Source: Sepioteuthis lessoniana (taxonomy: Eukaryota; Mollusca; Cephalopoda; Myopsida; Loliginidae). From it: a DNA stretch of 64,000 nucleotides. The stretch spans positions 34,145,268 to 34,209,267 of the forward strand of contig OY757934.1 in assembly GCA_963585895.1 (NCBI GenBank). Reading direction: 5' to 3'. Position 1 is the stretch's first letter. Each line of letters opens with the position of its first letter. Below the pieces are notes generated by a model. That model saw only the letters and a list, made by a program, of their open reading frames with translations. It was not told the DNA's origin and did not search any database. Made by a program: the position numbers and the translations under genes. Below are positions 11,452 to 24,120 of this stretch, piece by piece.

Positions 11452-11908
11452 TTGAAGGAATCAGCAAAAAATAGAGAGAGAAAAAAAAAAGAAGAAATAG
11501 TACATGCCAAAGAAAAGAAAATCTTCTCGATAAGATTAAAAAAAAAAAAAAACAAAAAAAAAAACGACATGATATTAAAAAAATAATGCTTTTGATTTAA
11601 GGTTTTTGCCTTGATCTAAATACTGAAAAAGATATTTACGTTCCAAACTTTGGAAAATGTTTTGGTTAAGGAGATCAATATAGACAATCTCTGTTTACAA
11701 TAAAAGACAACAAATTCTCGGGACAATCTTTATCAAAACCAATAGCGTATTCAACAGCTTTTGTTCTTTCTCTTAAAATATGTTTTCTTTTTTGTGATTT
11801 TTAATTATTATCTTTCCTTTTTGTCAGAATAAAAACGTTCAAGTTTTTCAGCGTTGTGATCGACTGATTTTCTGTCGAACAGAAAACAAATAAACATACA
11901 ATAAGTCA

Positions 11909-11929
11909 TCATCATCATCATCATCATCA
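11909..11929. repeat. (ATC)7 microsatellite
   Basis: Seven perfect units. Confidence 0.9.
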
Positions 11930-12344
11930 AAGTAAGTGTATTGAAATCTTTACCCTTTTTCCGAAGATCCCTTTCAGCATCTAATTTCTGAAACTGAGTG
12001 AATATGCAGTATATAATGTTGCTGTATATTGAGTTGATCCTTAGACACACTATCAAAAATCTCCAGAGCACAGATATCTTTATTGAAAGCAGTTTCATTA
12101 TTCCATTAAAGTTTTTTAACGGACTCTGTATTAAGTCTTTTATTAGTGATATCTGACGTGATCTTCGAAGTATTATCAAATATATAGATGTATAGTAAAG
12201 TAACCCTCAGTCCGAAATAATATTTTCATCCATTTACGAATTTATAATTTAGTCATTAAGTGTTAGTTTCTAATATTTTGACAAATAACACAAAATTCTA
12301 ACAGATCAACAACATGCGTGAAACTAGTAGTCATTTACTAAGGT

Positions 12345-12452
12345 TAGTTTGGCATAAAGCCGGATATATGAGACGCCCAGAGAGAATCGAATTTGCTGCT
12401 AATGGTATGCTTGTCTAGCTCGCAAACTATTACATCACACGAGACACTCAAC
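12345..12452 (-). mobile_element. SINE D2, degenerate
   Basis: Diverged match to SINE D: plus-strand TTGGCATAAAGCCGGATATA, GACGCCCAGAGAGAATCGAA, ATTACATCACACGAGACACTC. A and B boxes are recognisable but mutated. Confidence 0.65.
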
Positions 12453-13152
12453 GTGAATGAATCTTGTAGGATTCCAGAAATTGAAATTAGAGAAGATAAC
12501 ATGAAACAATTAATATACTGAATATGTAATACATGCCAAATATTTTGTTGATCCGGCTGAGGAGGAGATATATTCATAGCATGTTTAATGCATGTCGAAA
12601 CAACTTAAAAGGAAATTTGAAATAGTCTTTGGTATTTAACTGGGACGAATGGAAGCGACGACTAGAAAATTGTATCTTTTCAACTTTCTTTTGAATGTTA
12701 TACGACTCGTGTTAAAGAACTATCGAAATTGAAGCTGTGTTTATATAGAGAAATGAACAACGATTAAAGCGTTAATCTTCTTTTGGGATTCGGCACACTT
12801 ATTCCAGTGAGTTTTTCATTTGTCGAAGCATCTTTGAAATTTCGCTTTTGACATGGTGTTGAACTGTGCCAACATATTTCTTTTAATATTTTTCATGTTC
12901 TCAAATCTTGTCGTTGGGATGAATTTTTTGGTTAAGGAACCAATAAAAAGTCCTACAGAACTGTGTATTATCATTCTATCACTGTCGAAGTGTAAGCGCC
13001 ACTCAAAACAACTTACTAGGATCATGGCTTCATTGACATAGACCTGCTTTAATATTTCAAGATACCGATAATCCGAATTTGATAGAATTTGGTGTTTACT
13101 CTCAACTTAATTTTGAGTGACATTCTGAAATCACACACACACACACACACAC

Positions 13153-13223
13153 AAAATTAGCTGCAAGACTTGACTGCTATCCCTTAAAACAAAGAATAGA
13201 AATCAAGTCTTGCAGCTAATTTT
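13153..13223. repeat. Perfect 21-bp stem hairpin
   Basis: AAAATTAGCTGCAAGACTTG at 13153 is inverted at 13203-13223, loop of 29 bases. It follows an (AC)n run. Confidence 0.85.
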
Positions 13224-13241
13224 ACCCTCTTTTTTCTATCG

Positions 13242-13472
13242 GGGAAGTCTCTGTGGCTTAATAGTTAAAGTGCTGGAGTGCGACCTCGAAATAAGCAAGT
13301 TCGAACTCCAGTTGTGCTATTGAGTTCACTTTTGGAAAGGTATGAACCCCTTATCCCCCCCCAATTCTAGATTAAATCGCATCGCTGCTATTCTTCTACA
13401 AAAATGGCGTTGGCATCAAATAACCCATGAAGGTTGAATGTAATTAAACAAAGAAACCAAACCATACCAAAC
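13242..13472 (+). mobile_element. SINE C1 (diverged head)
   Basis: Head GTCTCTGTGGCTTAATAGTT with AAGTTCGAACTCC (B box). Shortened central block (GGAAAGGTATGAACCCC). Tail GGCATCAAATAACCCATGAA GGTTG, the family's 3' tail. The tRNA part differs from the other SINE C copies, so it may be a subfamily. Confidence 0.8.
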
Positions 13473-13955
13473 CTTTTCTGTCGTCTGAAATTAACGATTT
13501 TTCGACTTAATATCAACTAACAAAAATTCCTAGGGACAAAATGTTGAGAGTAGAGTTGATTGTGGGTGATAGTTTTCGTATTGGTTAAACGTTCTGAAAT
13601 AACTCTGCATCTGTTGATATGGAAGATCATCCAGATTTGAGATAATCTCTGGTGAATTTCTTCATTGCATACAACTCTCAATTCCGTTGTAACATTAGAA
13701 AATACATCGTAAGATCCTTCATTATTCAACTTGATGGGAAAACAATAAGCTCATTACGCATAGGTTTGTCCCTAGTACATATAGTTTCACTACTAACCAA
13801 CGTAGGGCGATGTAGTTTTGATAAAGGTCAAGGTCTCCGTTATACAACATTTAGTTAGGAACAGATGAAAGTATCACATTGGGGCGTTGTTTTAAAGACT
13901 CATAAAAAGCATAATAGAATTCAGTTGTCCTGTGTCTTCAACAAAATAAACATGA

Positions 13956-13959
<4 letters not shown>

Positions 13960-14005
<46 letters not shown>
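13960..14005. repeat. (AT)n microsatellite
   Basis: About 22 AT units. Confidence 0.95.
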
Positions 14006-14008
<3 letters not shown>

Positions 14009-15304
14009 TATATATAAGCCTATAGTATACGCCCACTTTCAGGCCCTGAAGTATATTTAATTTGAATGCCTGACTAACTTGACGCCTTCTTTGTTATATC
14101 ACCAGGATGCAGTCGCATGGGTTGTCATGTTCGTACCAGCTCATTCCGAAACAAATTGCCTTTTGATTTATCATTGTCATCACCATGGATATCATAATTG
14201 CCTAAACGCTTGTCTTTTCGTGCGTATTTTATCAACAAAACAGACAAAAACCCAAGAAAACACGTACCTCTGCACACACATGTGCATATGAGCGTAGGTG
14301 TATGCGCATGCGTGTGTCTGCAAAATCCGAAAATCTTAAGTAACTATGTTTACAATAAAAGACAACAAATTCTTAAGACATTCTTTATCAAGACCAAGTC
14401 GCTCAGCATTAATGAGATCTGCTATGATGGAAGAGTGAACATTTTGAAATTCCCATAGCAAAGCAACGATATTAAAAACAACGTTGTTTCTTCAAAAGTG
14501 CTGACTACCTGGGATTGAGCCACCAGAGAGACGAATACAAATCATGGTTAAGATTATTTTAAAAACTAAAACTGAACAGATTGCATAAACTTTTTGCTTT
14601 ATTGGTAATTTCAAAACTATAACAGACCATCAGACATTATTTTAAAAAGGGGTCTATACGCGATTCTCAGTCTATCTGTCTGTATTTCTGTCTGTAAATA
14701 TATACAAATAGTAAGTGCATATGTTCATATTCTGGCGTATCAGTTACTTTTTAAAATATCTAAACGATATGAATGCAATTGTTACTAAAATTACTCATAA
14801 GAAACAGAAATACAAGAAGTTGTACTTTTGTAACATTAACGATAATTTCAATGTTGGATTTCACACAAAATAATTCATTTCACTATAATTCATTTCAATA
14901 TAATTTCAATATTGGATTTAACTTAAAATAATTGAAAGCACACGTTAAAAATTCGGTAACATTAACTAAAAGATACTATAAAAACTCTGATGAAAAGTAC
15001 CTAGTATTTATTACTCTGATCTGCTGATGAATTATTCTTTGCTTAGAAATGAAACTAAGTTTCAAAGCAAAGAACGAATCAAGTCATATTCCTTGAAACC
15101 TTTGTATCTTTATCATCGCTTTGTGTTAGGGAAATCTTTACATATCATTATGTCATGAATTTGAGAGTATTTCACAGACATACAAGTATAAGACAAAACT
15201 GTACGCAACAAAACACCCAGTGACAAAATATCCATGTCAAAGAAGGCATATATAGTCATCCACAGACAGACTGTTTCGTTGTATCATAACTCTTCAGTGT
15301 GGCT

Positions 15305-15395
15305 AAACAGGCGAGATTCACGAAGCTGGGATCAAAACTCAGCTGACTCATACGCCAGCCGTAGATTTTACCGCACAGCCACGAGGAAACTAGCG
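15305..15395 (-). mobile_element. tRNA-like SINE head, orphan
   Basis: The minus strand reads CTCGTGGCTGTGCGGTAAAA (A-box-like) and GTTTTGATCCCAGC (weak B box). No body of families A-D follows. It is either an old SINE fragment or an unrelated tRNA relic. Confidence 0.5.
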
Positions 15396-15992
15396 TAAGC
15401 GAAGAGATTTTAAACGCATATGTATCGCTTTTGTTTTGTTTACATATATCTGCTTAACGGCTACTGAGAACTCAACTCATTCGAAAAGCCTTGCCTTATG
15501 CAAATGGCAACCGTTAATTCTCTCGCTAGGTTTAAATAGAGCGTACATCCTAAGTTCTAAAAAGAAGTTTTTTTCGGTCACGTCCTTTATTTAATTCTGC
15601 TGACTATACTGCAACTAAACCAGACTAAAGTGAGGAGAAAAGATTAAGGAAAAAGAAAAAGAAAAACATAACCAAATCTTCTTGACAATTCAATTTTTTT
15701 CTTTTTTCCCTTTGTGGGTTTTTTTTTTTTTTTGTCGTCAACTACTGATTAGCTCTCCATATTCCTCGGTGTTTTTTTACTTTTTGTCAGGGTGTTTTCT
15801 GACGAGACGTGGCCAGAAATATGTCACTTTAAGAACTTATGGTGTACGCTCTATTCAAAGCAATAATAACATTTTGTACGTACCATAGTATATATATATA
15901 TATATGTGAGTATTATTTGGTCCAGTTAAACCGGAGTTGGGAGTAATTCCATCATGACAAGAAAACTATTCAAGAGTGAACATTTAAACTTT

Positions 15993-16223
15993 CCTGGTAA
16001 AGGGCTCAACGTGACAGACAATCCAGAGCAATAAATTTTTTAAGAAAAATAACAAACCGGTCACATCAGGATGGAAATAAATTTATAATCCTGGTAAAGA
16101 GTTCAATGTAACAGACAATACAGAGCAATAAATTCTTTAAGAAAAACAACTAACCGGTCACATCAGGATGGAAAAAAAATTTATAATCCTAATGTGACTG
16201 GTTTGTTGTTTTTCTTAAAGAAT
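15993..16223. repeat. 97-bp direct duplication followed by an inverted copy
   Basis: Two direct units start CCTGGTAAAGAG at 15993 and 16090. The end of the second unit (16132-16163, ATTCTTTAAGAAAAACAACT, AACCGGTCACAT) is inverted at 16192-16223, giving a 32-bp stem with a 28-base loop. Confidence 0.85.
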
Positions 16224-16356
16224 AAAGTACTCACACACACATATATATATTCATTCAATGGTATGTATAAAATTATTTGCTCTGTAATTTAATTCGTTAT
16301 TATTTTACATTGAGCTATGACTTTCATCAACTTTAGCAGAATGAGTCAATATTAAG

Positions 16357-16602
16357 TAAAGTTGGTGACCTTAGTCGAGGGTGACCCGAAGGCTCCCTTT
16401 TCAATAGCTTCTACACCGAAGTGTAGGGAAGGGCGCTAATCCTTTCCGGTATGGCTCCACTTTACTCTTGATCCATATCTTATAATGCAGGGTGTTAAGC
16501 AAGGCGGCATCAAGTACCATTTTTTGAGTTTTTGGTATGACTCGACCAGGTTTTGAATCCCGATCTCCCAGACTCTTGGTGAACACTCTACTCCTTAGGC
16601 CA
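16357..16602 (-). mobile_element. SINE B2
   Basis: Same order of blocks as SINE B1, with a more diverged head (TTGGCCTAAGGAGTAGAGTG). No clear target duplication. Confidence 0.85.
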
Positions 16603-16603
16603 A

Positions 16604-19066
16604 TGACTTAGAAAAGCATAATTGCACGATTATCATTAATCCGAATTTTAAGAAAAAAAAATTAAGAGGTCTAGAATCGAGAGACAGTTAATGAAGTCTA
16701 ATGTTATTTATTCCCCAAATACTCAATTTTTCAAATGTTGTGCAATCTTTTCATATGTTCAGGGGCTGAATATAATATATCTCAATTTTTCTGTGTGGTC
16801 AGCCACCAAAAAACTTTTCTTTTTTTCACCAGAAAACTACTAATGTATGCATTTTGGTTATTCCCTGCTTTTCTACTGATTATATCAAGAGCATTAATCA
16901 AAATGAAAAAAAAATCTATTTTTGGGGGTTACATTTTTTTCAATTGCAATATAAACTAAATTACCTTCTTTATTTGGCAAAGTTTTAGTTATACTTATAA
17001 AAATGAAATGTAGATTTACGATATATGGAAAAGATCTCATTAATTTAAAACCAGTATTAAGTTTACATCAGCAATTTTTCTTTATGCAATTCCGTGCAAT
17101 TAAAGCTAAACTTAAAACTTCAAAGAAGATATTGATATTATTGCTATACGTTTGAAAATTCTAAATAAAAGGTAAAATGTGGTTTCTTCTATTTTCTCCT
17201 CCCATAACAAATCTCTTTGATCACATATCTATATCTCGAATTACTCAAATTATTTCATCATTGCATTTCAAAAATGTAAAACATTATATATTAAGCAATA
17301 ATTCTAAGGAAAGTAAACTGCTTCCCATTCGATGCTATTCAACGCACGAGTTCTCTAAGGGTAGCAAAAAAGATGAGCAGTGACAAGGAAGACTACAAGA
17401 TAATTCAGATCGTAAAAGACTTAAAAGCCGCCAGGCAATATTTCGTTCATACTGGCGTGAGCATTGGAATGTAATATATTGACCCTCGACCAAGCCGTCA
17501 ATCAAGAAACAGGTGCATCCGGTCGAAGATATCAGGGTTGTGGACGGGTTGAATTCGGTGCAGGAAGCAGGTGGATGTCAAACAATTATATAACCAGGTG
17601 CCTCAGACAGCTTGAGTTAGTTAGAGTCAGTTGCAGTTGGAGTTCTAGTTGCAGTTCGAGGCTGTGAGAACCAGCTTCAGAATGAGAAAGAAGTGCTGCT
17701 ATAGTCAGAGGAACTTGGGGTCAATATGTCGCAGTCTGTTCCGTCTCCAACTCACCTCTCACACATAACCAATATCAACCCTTTCGCAACCCCTTCGCGA
17801 ATAAAGTGTGAGAGGTGTATTTTTCTAAAGAAGTGTGTTCGTTCGTCATTATTGTTGATTATGTTTCCGCATATATATGTATACGTTTAGTTGTATCACG
17901 GCTATACATTAGGAAGAGTGAAGTCTTCAACAATGACTGGACATGACTAAGACTAAATTGTTTCATTTGGCATCCTGTTTTATAAATGAGAAGCCAATAA
18001 ATGGTCAAATGAGACATCCGTGAGATCCTGTTACAATGTAAAAGTTAATATGTGGTTGATCAACAAGATACCCTAAAACAGCTTTTTGTAGAATATCGAA
18101 CAATATTACAATACTTTCCAAATGAATAAATTTAGAAACATCATAATGAGAAAAGGTTGATACTGTTAAAACACGAAAACAATTTTACCACTCGATTCAA
18201 TTATTTAAGTTCCTTCTCAACGAGGATTCATGTTTTCTACAACTGGGGGTTTTAATTACATTACAGAAATACAAAATCTCGAGACACAAAGAGAATCTTA
18301 AAGTACGCACAAAGAACAGTTGCCCAGAGTTTAAAATAAGGATTGAAGTACTCATTGATCTTGGCGTTTCAAATCGTAATTGATGCACACAAGGGACACT
18401 ATGGAGCACGTGTACATCGTTTTAATTCACCTGAATGCAAAGAGGCAATTGTTATCCTGAATAGCCAATTAGTGAAAGAGACATCGTTCTGAAGTGCGAA
18501 GATGACACTGTCGAAAATATATATGAGATGAATAGATTCTATGATTCACTCGAATAATCTCTTTATGCCCTTAATGGAGATGGAATTAATTCCATAAAAT
18601 TTCCAATGTATGGATGCCCATACCTATCACTTCATGGTTCAAAACAATTCATTTAACCACCTGCTGCAAAGTTAAAATCTCTTCTACTACTTTGCAGAGG
18701 ACATATTTGCTAAGATACGATATAAGTGATTTTGCCACGTTAAAAACTCTAATATACATTTATGAGATGTAAACAATAACAAGTTATCTGGGGGAAAACT
18801 TGCACAGCTTTGTATTCTTTCAACGAGCGTTTTTTAAGATGTATACGTGAACGCTCATCAGATATGATGACAAATGTTTGTCTTTTTGACAGCTCAAACA
18901 TCTTAATTAATTTTACCTGAAACCGTAAACGGAAGGAAATTTGAGAAGAGCTCCTTTGAAACATAAATTTACTATCATGGTTTTCAATTTAATCCTTGAG
19001 AAGGTAAGGGATTTGATTACAAAGTTCCAAATATTTGGATCAATCAGAGGTCACATGCATACCATA
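16604..19066. other. No gene recognised; possible LTR-like segment 17385-17860
   Basis: 17385-17860 is more GC-rich and has GCGAATAAAGTGTGAGAGG, resembling an LTR polyadenylation region. The remainder is plain AT-rich sequence. Confidence 0.35.
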
Positions 19067-19077
19067 AAATGACAAAA

Positions 19078-19332
19078 AGTAAAAGTAAAGTTGGCGACCT
19101 TAGTCGAGGGTGACCCGAAGGTTACCTTTTTCAATAGCTACAACACAGAGGTGTAGGGGAGGGCGCTATTCCATTCCCTGGATTGCTCCACTTTATCCTT
19201 GAAACGTACCTTATAATGCTGAGTGTTAAGTAAGGCGGTATCAAGTACCATTTTTTGAGTCTTTGGTATGACTCGACCTGGGTTTTAACCCCGGTCACCT
19301 GGACCATTGGCGAACACTCTACTCATTAGGGC
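19078..19332 (-). mobile_element. SINE B3
   Basis: Full-length copy with head TGCCCTAATGAGTAGAGTGT. Perfect 11-bp target duplication AAATGACAAAA at 19067-19077 and 19333-19343. Confidence 0.92.
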
Positions 19333-19774
19333 AAATGACAAAAGGGAAGCTTATCACATCCATTCATCTTGATCTTCTTGATAAATATGATTCATTCCAC
19401 TCAGCAGTGTTTCCAGAAATTAACAGGAACAAAGGATTCTTCGATATTATTAAAAGCCAAATGATGTATGGTATCAGTGATGTACATAACGAGAATCCTG
19501 CTAGCCTGAATGACATCAGATAGGACAAAGTTTTTTTCAAAACGATGAATATCTTTACAGAAGAAGAGTAGATTGAGGCTACCAAACCTTCGTTGGCTGG
19601 GTTACATCAAATTGACAGCAGAGTCATTGTCCTCTACTGTCCACTCCTGAACAAAATATTTATTGCATTTTAGAATATGTATGTAAATATACCAGTAAGC
19701 CACACCTTAATCTTATTGCCCAAAAGGTGCTGGCGTTTCGGTGATAGTAAACATACAAATTTTTCATATATATA

Positions 19775-20607
19775 CGTGGTGCATTCAATAGGTTTCCAGA
19801 CTTTTTGTACAGGCATTTAAAATTGTCATAGACTCTTGAAAATTCAGTATGTTATTGCTATATATCTTACGTATATATCTTTCAGGTTCAAATAAACAGC
19901 TACAGCAGCAATTGGAATACACTCTACTAAAGCCTGATTGTCACAGCTGGTGAATTTCAAAAAAGCTATCTGGACGTGAGGATACTTTAGAAGAACGATA
20001 TGCAATAAAATTCTGTTTTAAACTTGCCATGCGATGAAAGCTGGATCTACTGCTATGACCCAGAGACCAAGAGACAGAGTTCCCAGTGGAAGCATGCTGG
20101 CTCTCCCAGACCCAGGAAGGCCAGTGCACTAGGTTCCCACTGGACAGACAGTCAACAAAGAATTTTATGTTGAAGTTTTAAGGGAGTTCAGGAAGAGATT
20201 CCGTCGGAAAAGGCCGGCACTCTTCAAATCGGCTCAGTTGCATTTCCACCAGGACAATGCACCAGTCCACAACTCCATCCTTGTCACAGACTATTTGAGC
20301 GAGATGGGCATCAAGACAGTTTCTCAGCCTCCCAATAGTCCAAACCTTGCTCCCTGTGACTTTTGGTTATTCCCTAAGCTCAGAGGCTGTCGTTATAAGA
20401 CAATTGAGGAGATGAAAGAGGCTGTGACGAAGATCATTGACACGTTCACACAAGAGGACTTCCATGTGGCCTTTCAGAAGTTATTGGAACGGTACAAGTG
20501 CATTACAGCCGGAGAAGATTACTTCGGAGGGGACTAGAGTTTCATGTGTGTACTATCAATAAAAGTGCCCATACGAAAAAGTCTGGAAACTTATTTAATG
20601 ATTCTCG
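19775..20607 (+). mobile_element. mariner remnant 1 (lacks transposase N-terminal domain)
   Basis: Ends CGTGGTGCATTCAATAGGTT... and, on the minus strand from 20607, CGAGAATCATTAAATAAGTT..., both followed by TCCAGAC, with TA at 19773-19774 and 20608-20609. It holds the catalytic half of a mariner transposase. The right TA abuts a later (AC)n(AT)n microsatellite. Confidence 0.9.
19989..20537 (+). pseudogene. mariner transposase, catalytic portion
   Basis: A short N-terminal piece (LEERYAIKFCFKLA) is joined by a large deletion to CDESWIYCYDPETK (first catalytic Asp, 20033). A second deletion leads to a frame with an in-frame TAG at the tryptophan of HWVPTGQT (about 20128). The frame then stays open through FHQDNAPVHNS (second Asp) and SPNLAPCDFWLFPKL (third Asp) to the stop at 20537. 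The D,D34D arrangement identifies a mariner. The helix-turn-helix domain is missing. Confidence 0.85.

Positions 20608-20610
<3 letters not shown>

Positions 20611-20662
<52 letters not shown>
20611..20662. repeat. (AC)n(AT)n beside mariner remnant 1
   Basis: The array starts directly at the right TA of the mariner. Confidence 0.95.
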
Positions 20663-21324
20663 GAATATAAATATGTATGTGTACGTGTGTATGTGTAAAT
20701 ACGTTCAAAGATCAACGCATAAGAATACTGTTCTATTTTATTATAAGTTCAATATGTCTTGTATTTAGAGTTTTGACATTATTGAGTAAATTCTGTCTTT
20801 TCTTTAGTAAATTTCTTTGTTCAAGAAATCGGCTTCTAGCCGACTAGAATAGATGCTCTTCAACAAGATGGTACTCGTACTATGATCATCCAGATATTAT
20901 CGCTATATTATACTTACTACAAGGATGCCTCAGTTTGAGAGTTTTCCGTGAAATTACACAGAGCTGTAGTTTAAATTATAATAATCAATGCTTGAAATGT
21001 TATCCAAATTTAAGAAGCAAAAACTATCGGTAAAAAGAAAAGCAAGTTAAAAAACTAAAAATATCATGAGGAAAGCCACGTAGAAGATCACGAGTAAAAA
21101 AAAAAAGACCAAAACTTAAAGATTTTTACAAAAGCTAAAATTCCCGCTCAAATGTAAGAAAAGATAAAATAAGTAAAAAGAAAAGAAATGTATTTTTTCC
21201 CTCAGGGTAAGCATCTAGCTATATTTAAGTTATTTTCCACTCTCACCATCTCTCTATAATTTTGACAGACCATATTCTTTGAGTGGGAGAAAAAAAAACA
21301 GCTCAAGGTAGATGCTATTAGTAT

Positions 21325-21488
21325 CTATCTATCTATCTATCTATCTGTTTATTTTTATTTAAATGTATGTATGTATGTGTGGCCATCCCGAAGTTCTAGA
21401 AACAAAAATTATAAAAATGCAGAAAATTTTAAATTCGGTAAATCTCTTCTGTAATTCTTTTACCATAAATAATTGACCAATGTGCCAT

Positions 21489-21540
<52 letters not shown>

Positions 21541-21608
21541 CACTCCCTATATATACTTTTTTGAGTTTATTTAATAGCCATTGCATGCACACACACACCC
21601 ACATAAAT

Positions 21609-21656
<48 letters not shown>
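21325..21656. repeat. Microsatellite cluster
   Basis: (TATC)n at 21325-21348, (AC)n at 21490-21540, (AC)n(AT)n at 21590-21656. Confidence 0.92.
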
Positions 21657-21666
<10 letters not shown>

Positions 21667-21894
21667 TCATCAAAATATATACATACTCATACACATGTGT
21701 GCTATGTTTGTATGTGGGTATACATATTCATCTTTTTTAGGAATATCTTTGAAAATTTTACATACGTTACGAGATATACCTAATTCATAATAGATCTAGG
21801 GTCGTTTTTGCCCAAAATCAAGTCTTCAAAATTTGAATTATCTACAATTATGAATGATATTGGTTTGGTTTGATTTTGTTTATTAATGACATGG

Positions 21895-22429
21895 TTGGGT
21901 GCGAAAGTTGATCCACAAGGAACTGGGGAAATGATTCAAATTTGATCATATTAATGAATGATATAAGCACAAACCTCAATCCTTCCAAGAGAATGAAGCG
22001 TATAACATTCTCAGGGATTTTAAGATATGAACGAATCACCTAATACCAGCCAGTTGATCAGAGCTTGTATTGATTAACAAGAAAAGAAGAATTTTTCATC
22101 AAGATGTTGCCGTTTCAGCGGACTGCAGAGTGAAAATGAAAAAAAGCGAAAAGATTGATAGATACTTGAATCTTGCCAGTTTACTAAAAAGGCAGTCGAA
22201 CCGGAGGGTAACGATGATATTAATTGTAGTTGGCGAGTTTAGAATAGCCCCCAAAGGCTTGGAAAAGAGAGTGAAGAAATAGGAAGTCAGAGAAAGAATC
22301 GAGACCATCTAGACCTCTGTATTGTTAAGATTGGCTAGAATTCTCAGAAGAGTCTTAGAGACTTGGGGAGACTTGCAATCACTCAGATTGCCGTGGAAGA
22401 CCGCCAGTAAAGTATGAAAACCTTGAAAG

Positions 22430-22431
<2 letters not shown>
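21895..22431 (+). mobile_element. R4/Dong-like LINE 3' fragment
   Basis: It encodes, with breaks, the endonuclease and C-terminal region: LINKKRR, the VAVSADCRVKMKKSEKIDRY block, TMILIVVGEFRIAPKGLEKR, LLRLARILRRVLETWGDL. The catalytic PD is lost (SELVLINKK). It ends directly in the (AAT)n array at 22432. The 5' end is truncated next to a SINE C-tail-like sequence at 21870-21895. Confidence 0.75.

Positions 22432-22493
<62 letters not shown>
22432..22493 (+). repeat. (AAT)n array between two LINE fragments
   Basis: About 20 uninterrupted AAT units. It is the 3' tail of the fragment to its left and the 5' border of the fragment to its right. Confidence 0.95.
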
Positions 22494-22494
<1 letters not shown>

Positions 22495-23150
22495 CCAATA
22501 GGACCAACCATATCAAAGCAAGAATAGATAAGACACAACAAAACAGCAAATGTAGGTTTTGTGGATACGAAACGATCAATCACATAATAAGCGAATGCAG
22601 CAAATTAACTCAGGAAGGGTATAAGACTAGATACAACTGAGTGGGCAAGGTGATTCGCTGGGAATTGTGCAAGAAATTGAATTTTAAACAAATGAATAAA
22701 TGGCATATGCACAACCCAGAATCTGTCCTTTGGGATTTTGAGATACAAACGGATCATCTAATCTCGGCTAGACGACCAGACTTTGTAATAATCAACAAGA
22801 AAAAGAGTACTTGCCGAATTGTGGACTTTGCCGTCCTTGCTGACCACAGAGTAAAATTGAAAGAAATCAAAAAGAAAGATAAATAACTCGACCTTGCCAG
22901 CGAATTGAAAAAAACTGGAGCATGAAAGTGACGGAGATACCAATTGTAATTGGTGCTCATTAAAGGATTGGTCAAGAACTGGAGGACTTCGAAATAAGAG
23001 GACGTGTGGAGATCATCCAAACTACAACATTATTAAGATCGGCTTGAATACGGAGGATAGTCCCGGAGACTTGAAGAGACTTGCTGTCACTCAAATTCCA
23101 GTGAGAAATGATCAGCTAACGCTGGCGTGAAAAACTCGAAAAGGAGAAAA
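22494..23150 (+). mobile_element. R4/Dong-like LINE 3' fragment with CCHC knuckle and restriction-like endonuclease
   Basis: Best preserved copy of the 3' region. A zinc knuckle CRFCGYETINHIISEC (C-x2-C-x7-H-x4-C, 22551-22598) is followed by ARRPDFVIINKKK...VDFAV: the P-D at residues 46-47 and D at 62 of the frame starting at 22641, giving PD-x14-D. Knuckle plus PD-x(12-14)-D is the signature of the restriction-like endonuclease of R2-superclade non-LTR retrotransposons. A stop follows at about 22884, then a frameshifted C-terminus (VTEIPIVIGAH, ARILRR-like) and the (AAC)n(AAT)n tail at 23151. Dong, in the R4 clade, is known for TAA-repeat targets, which fits the borders here. Confidence 0.82.
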
Positions 23151-23166
23151 TAACAACAACAACAAC

Positions 23167-23220
<54 letters not shown>

Positions 23221-23221
23221 T
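23151..23221 (+). repeat. (AAC)n(AAT)n tail
   Basis: Six or so AAC units switching to about 18 AAT units. It is the 3' tail of the LINE fragment on its left. Confidence 0.95.
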
Positions 23222-23666
23222 TAACCTTACAGACCAATGGATATACACAGACCAGTGCTTTTGCTAGAAAATGAGACTGATAAAAATTTCTGGTAAGAAT
23301 AATAAGGAATACTTACAATCACATAACACTTGTACTCGGTCATGGTTAACAGAATTGGAAAAGTCTTCCCTGTGGTTCAAATAAAAGCTTTAGTTCGAGA
23401 TACTGTGTGAACTCCCGAGTTCGACAAAAAAAAAAAAAACTCCCGAAGAAGGCCGAATGACATATTGACCGAAACGTTATGATTATAACAATAAAGATGA
23501 GGTCAATTGTTCAAATATTCAAAGTAATAATAAAATCACTGGTATTTTAAGATAAAACTTTACATAATCTAGGACAGTAAACATTATAATCTTTAATAAA
23601 AATAACTAAAAAAAGTCACTTAATGGACAGACTGAAATGGAAAGAAAATTAAAAATTGAAAAGTTC

Positions 23667-24120
23667 GTGGAATAAAAAATTCCATTTCCAGTCAACCGAT
23701 GCAGCTTTTAAATAGTCACCAAATATCATTATTTCCCTTTCTTTGATTTTCTCATTAAATGAAAAACTAACACTACGATACACAGAATACTTGAAATTTA
23801 CGAAATAAACAAATTTAGTTAAAAATTTTTAACAAAAGTGATTGAAAAAAAAACTTTTCTAAATTCAGAACAAAGCCAAATGGGAATAGGATCGAAACAG
23901 CGTCTCGCGCAATCACCCTAAAAGTTTGATAAGCGTTTTTCGACTAATCAAATATGACTTTGAGAACAATTTTCAGAGCCACCGTCCAGAGTGTTTCTAG
24001 ATCTTTTAATGCAGCACATTCAGTAAGCTTAATGAGAAAATTAAAGGGAGGAAAATAATGATATTCAGTGACTATTTAAAAGTTGCCTTAGTTGATTAGA
24101 AATCGAACTTTTTATTCCCT
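23667..24120. repeat. 90-bp inverted repeat in an unclassified dispersed repeat
   Basis: Arms 23667-23757 and 24031-24120 (shared TGACTATTTAAAAG and AAATAATGATATT). Each side also has a related segment in direct orientation (23310-23530 and 24130-24310) with GAAGAAGGCCGAA, GAAACGTT and ATAACAATAAAGATGA. The shared 3'-end-like module suggests two copies of one retroelement in a rearranged arrangement; family not recognised. Confidence 0.65.

Larger units (their letters stand above)
10142..15300. other. Repeat-poor AT-rich sequence between listed features
   Basis: Apart from the microsatellites, SINEs and hairpins listed, nothing recognised. TACAATAAAAGACAACAAAT recurs at 11698 and 14349, a small dispersed repeat. 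Confidence 0.55.

Noticed and set aside
20238-20537. Domesticated mariner transposase gene
   Set aside because: Both TIRs and TA flanks are present, the N-terminal domain is missing and a stop lies just upstream; a dead copy is the simpler reading.
21359-21740. Open frames of 86-111 aa on both strands
   Set aside because: Products of AC/AT repeats.
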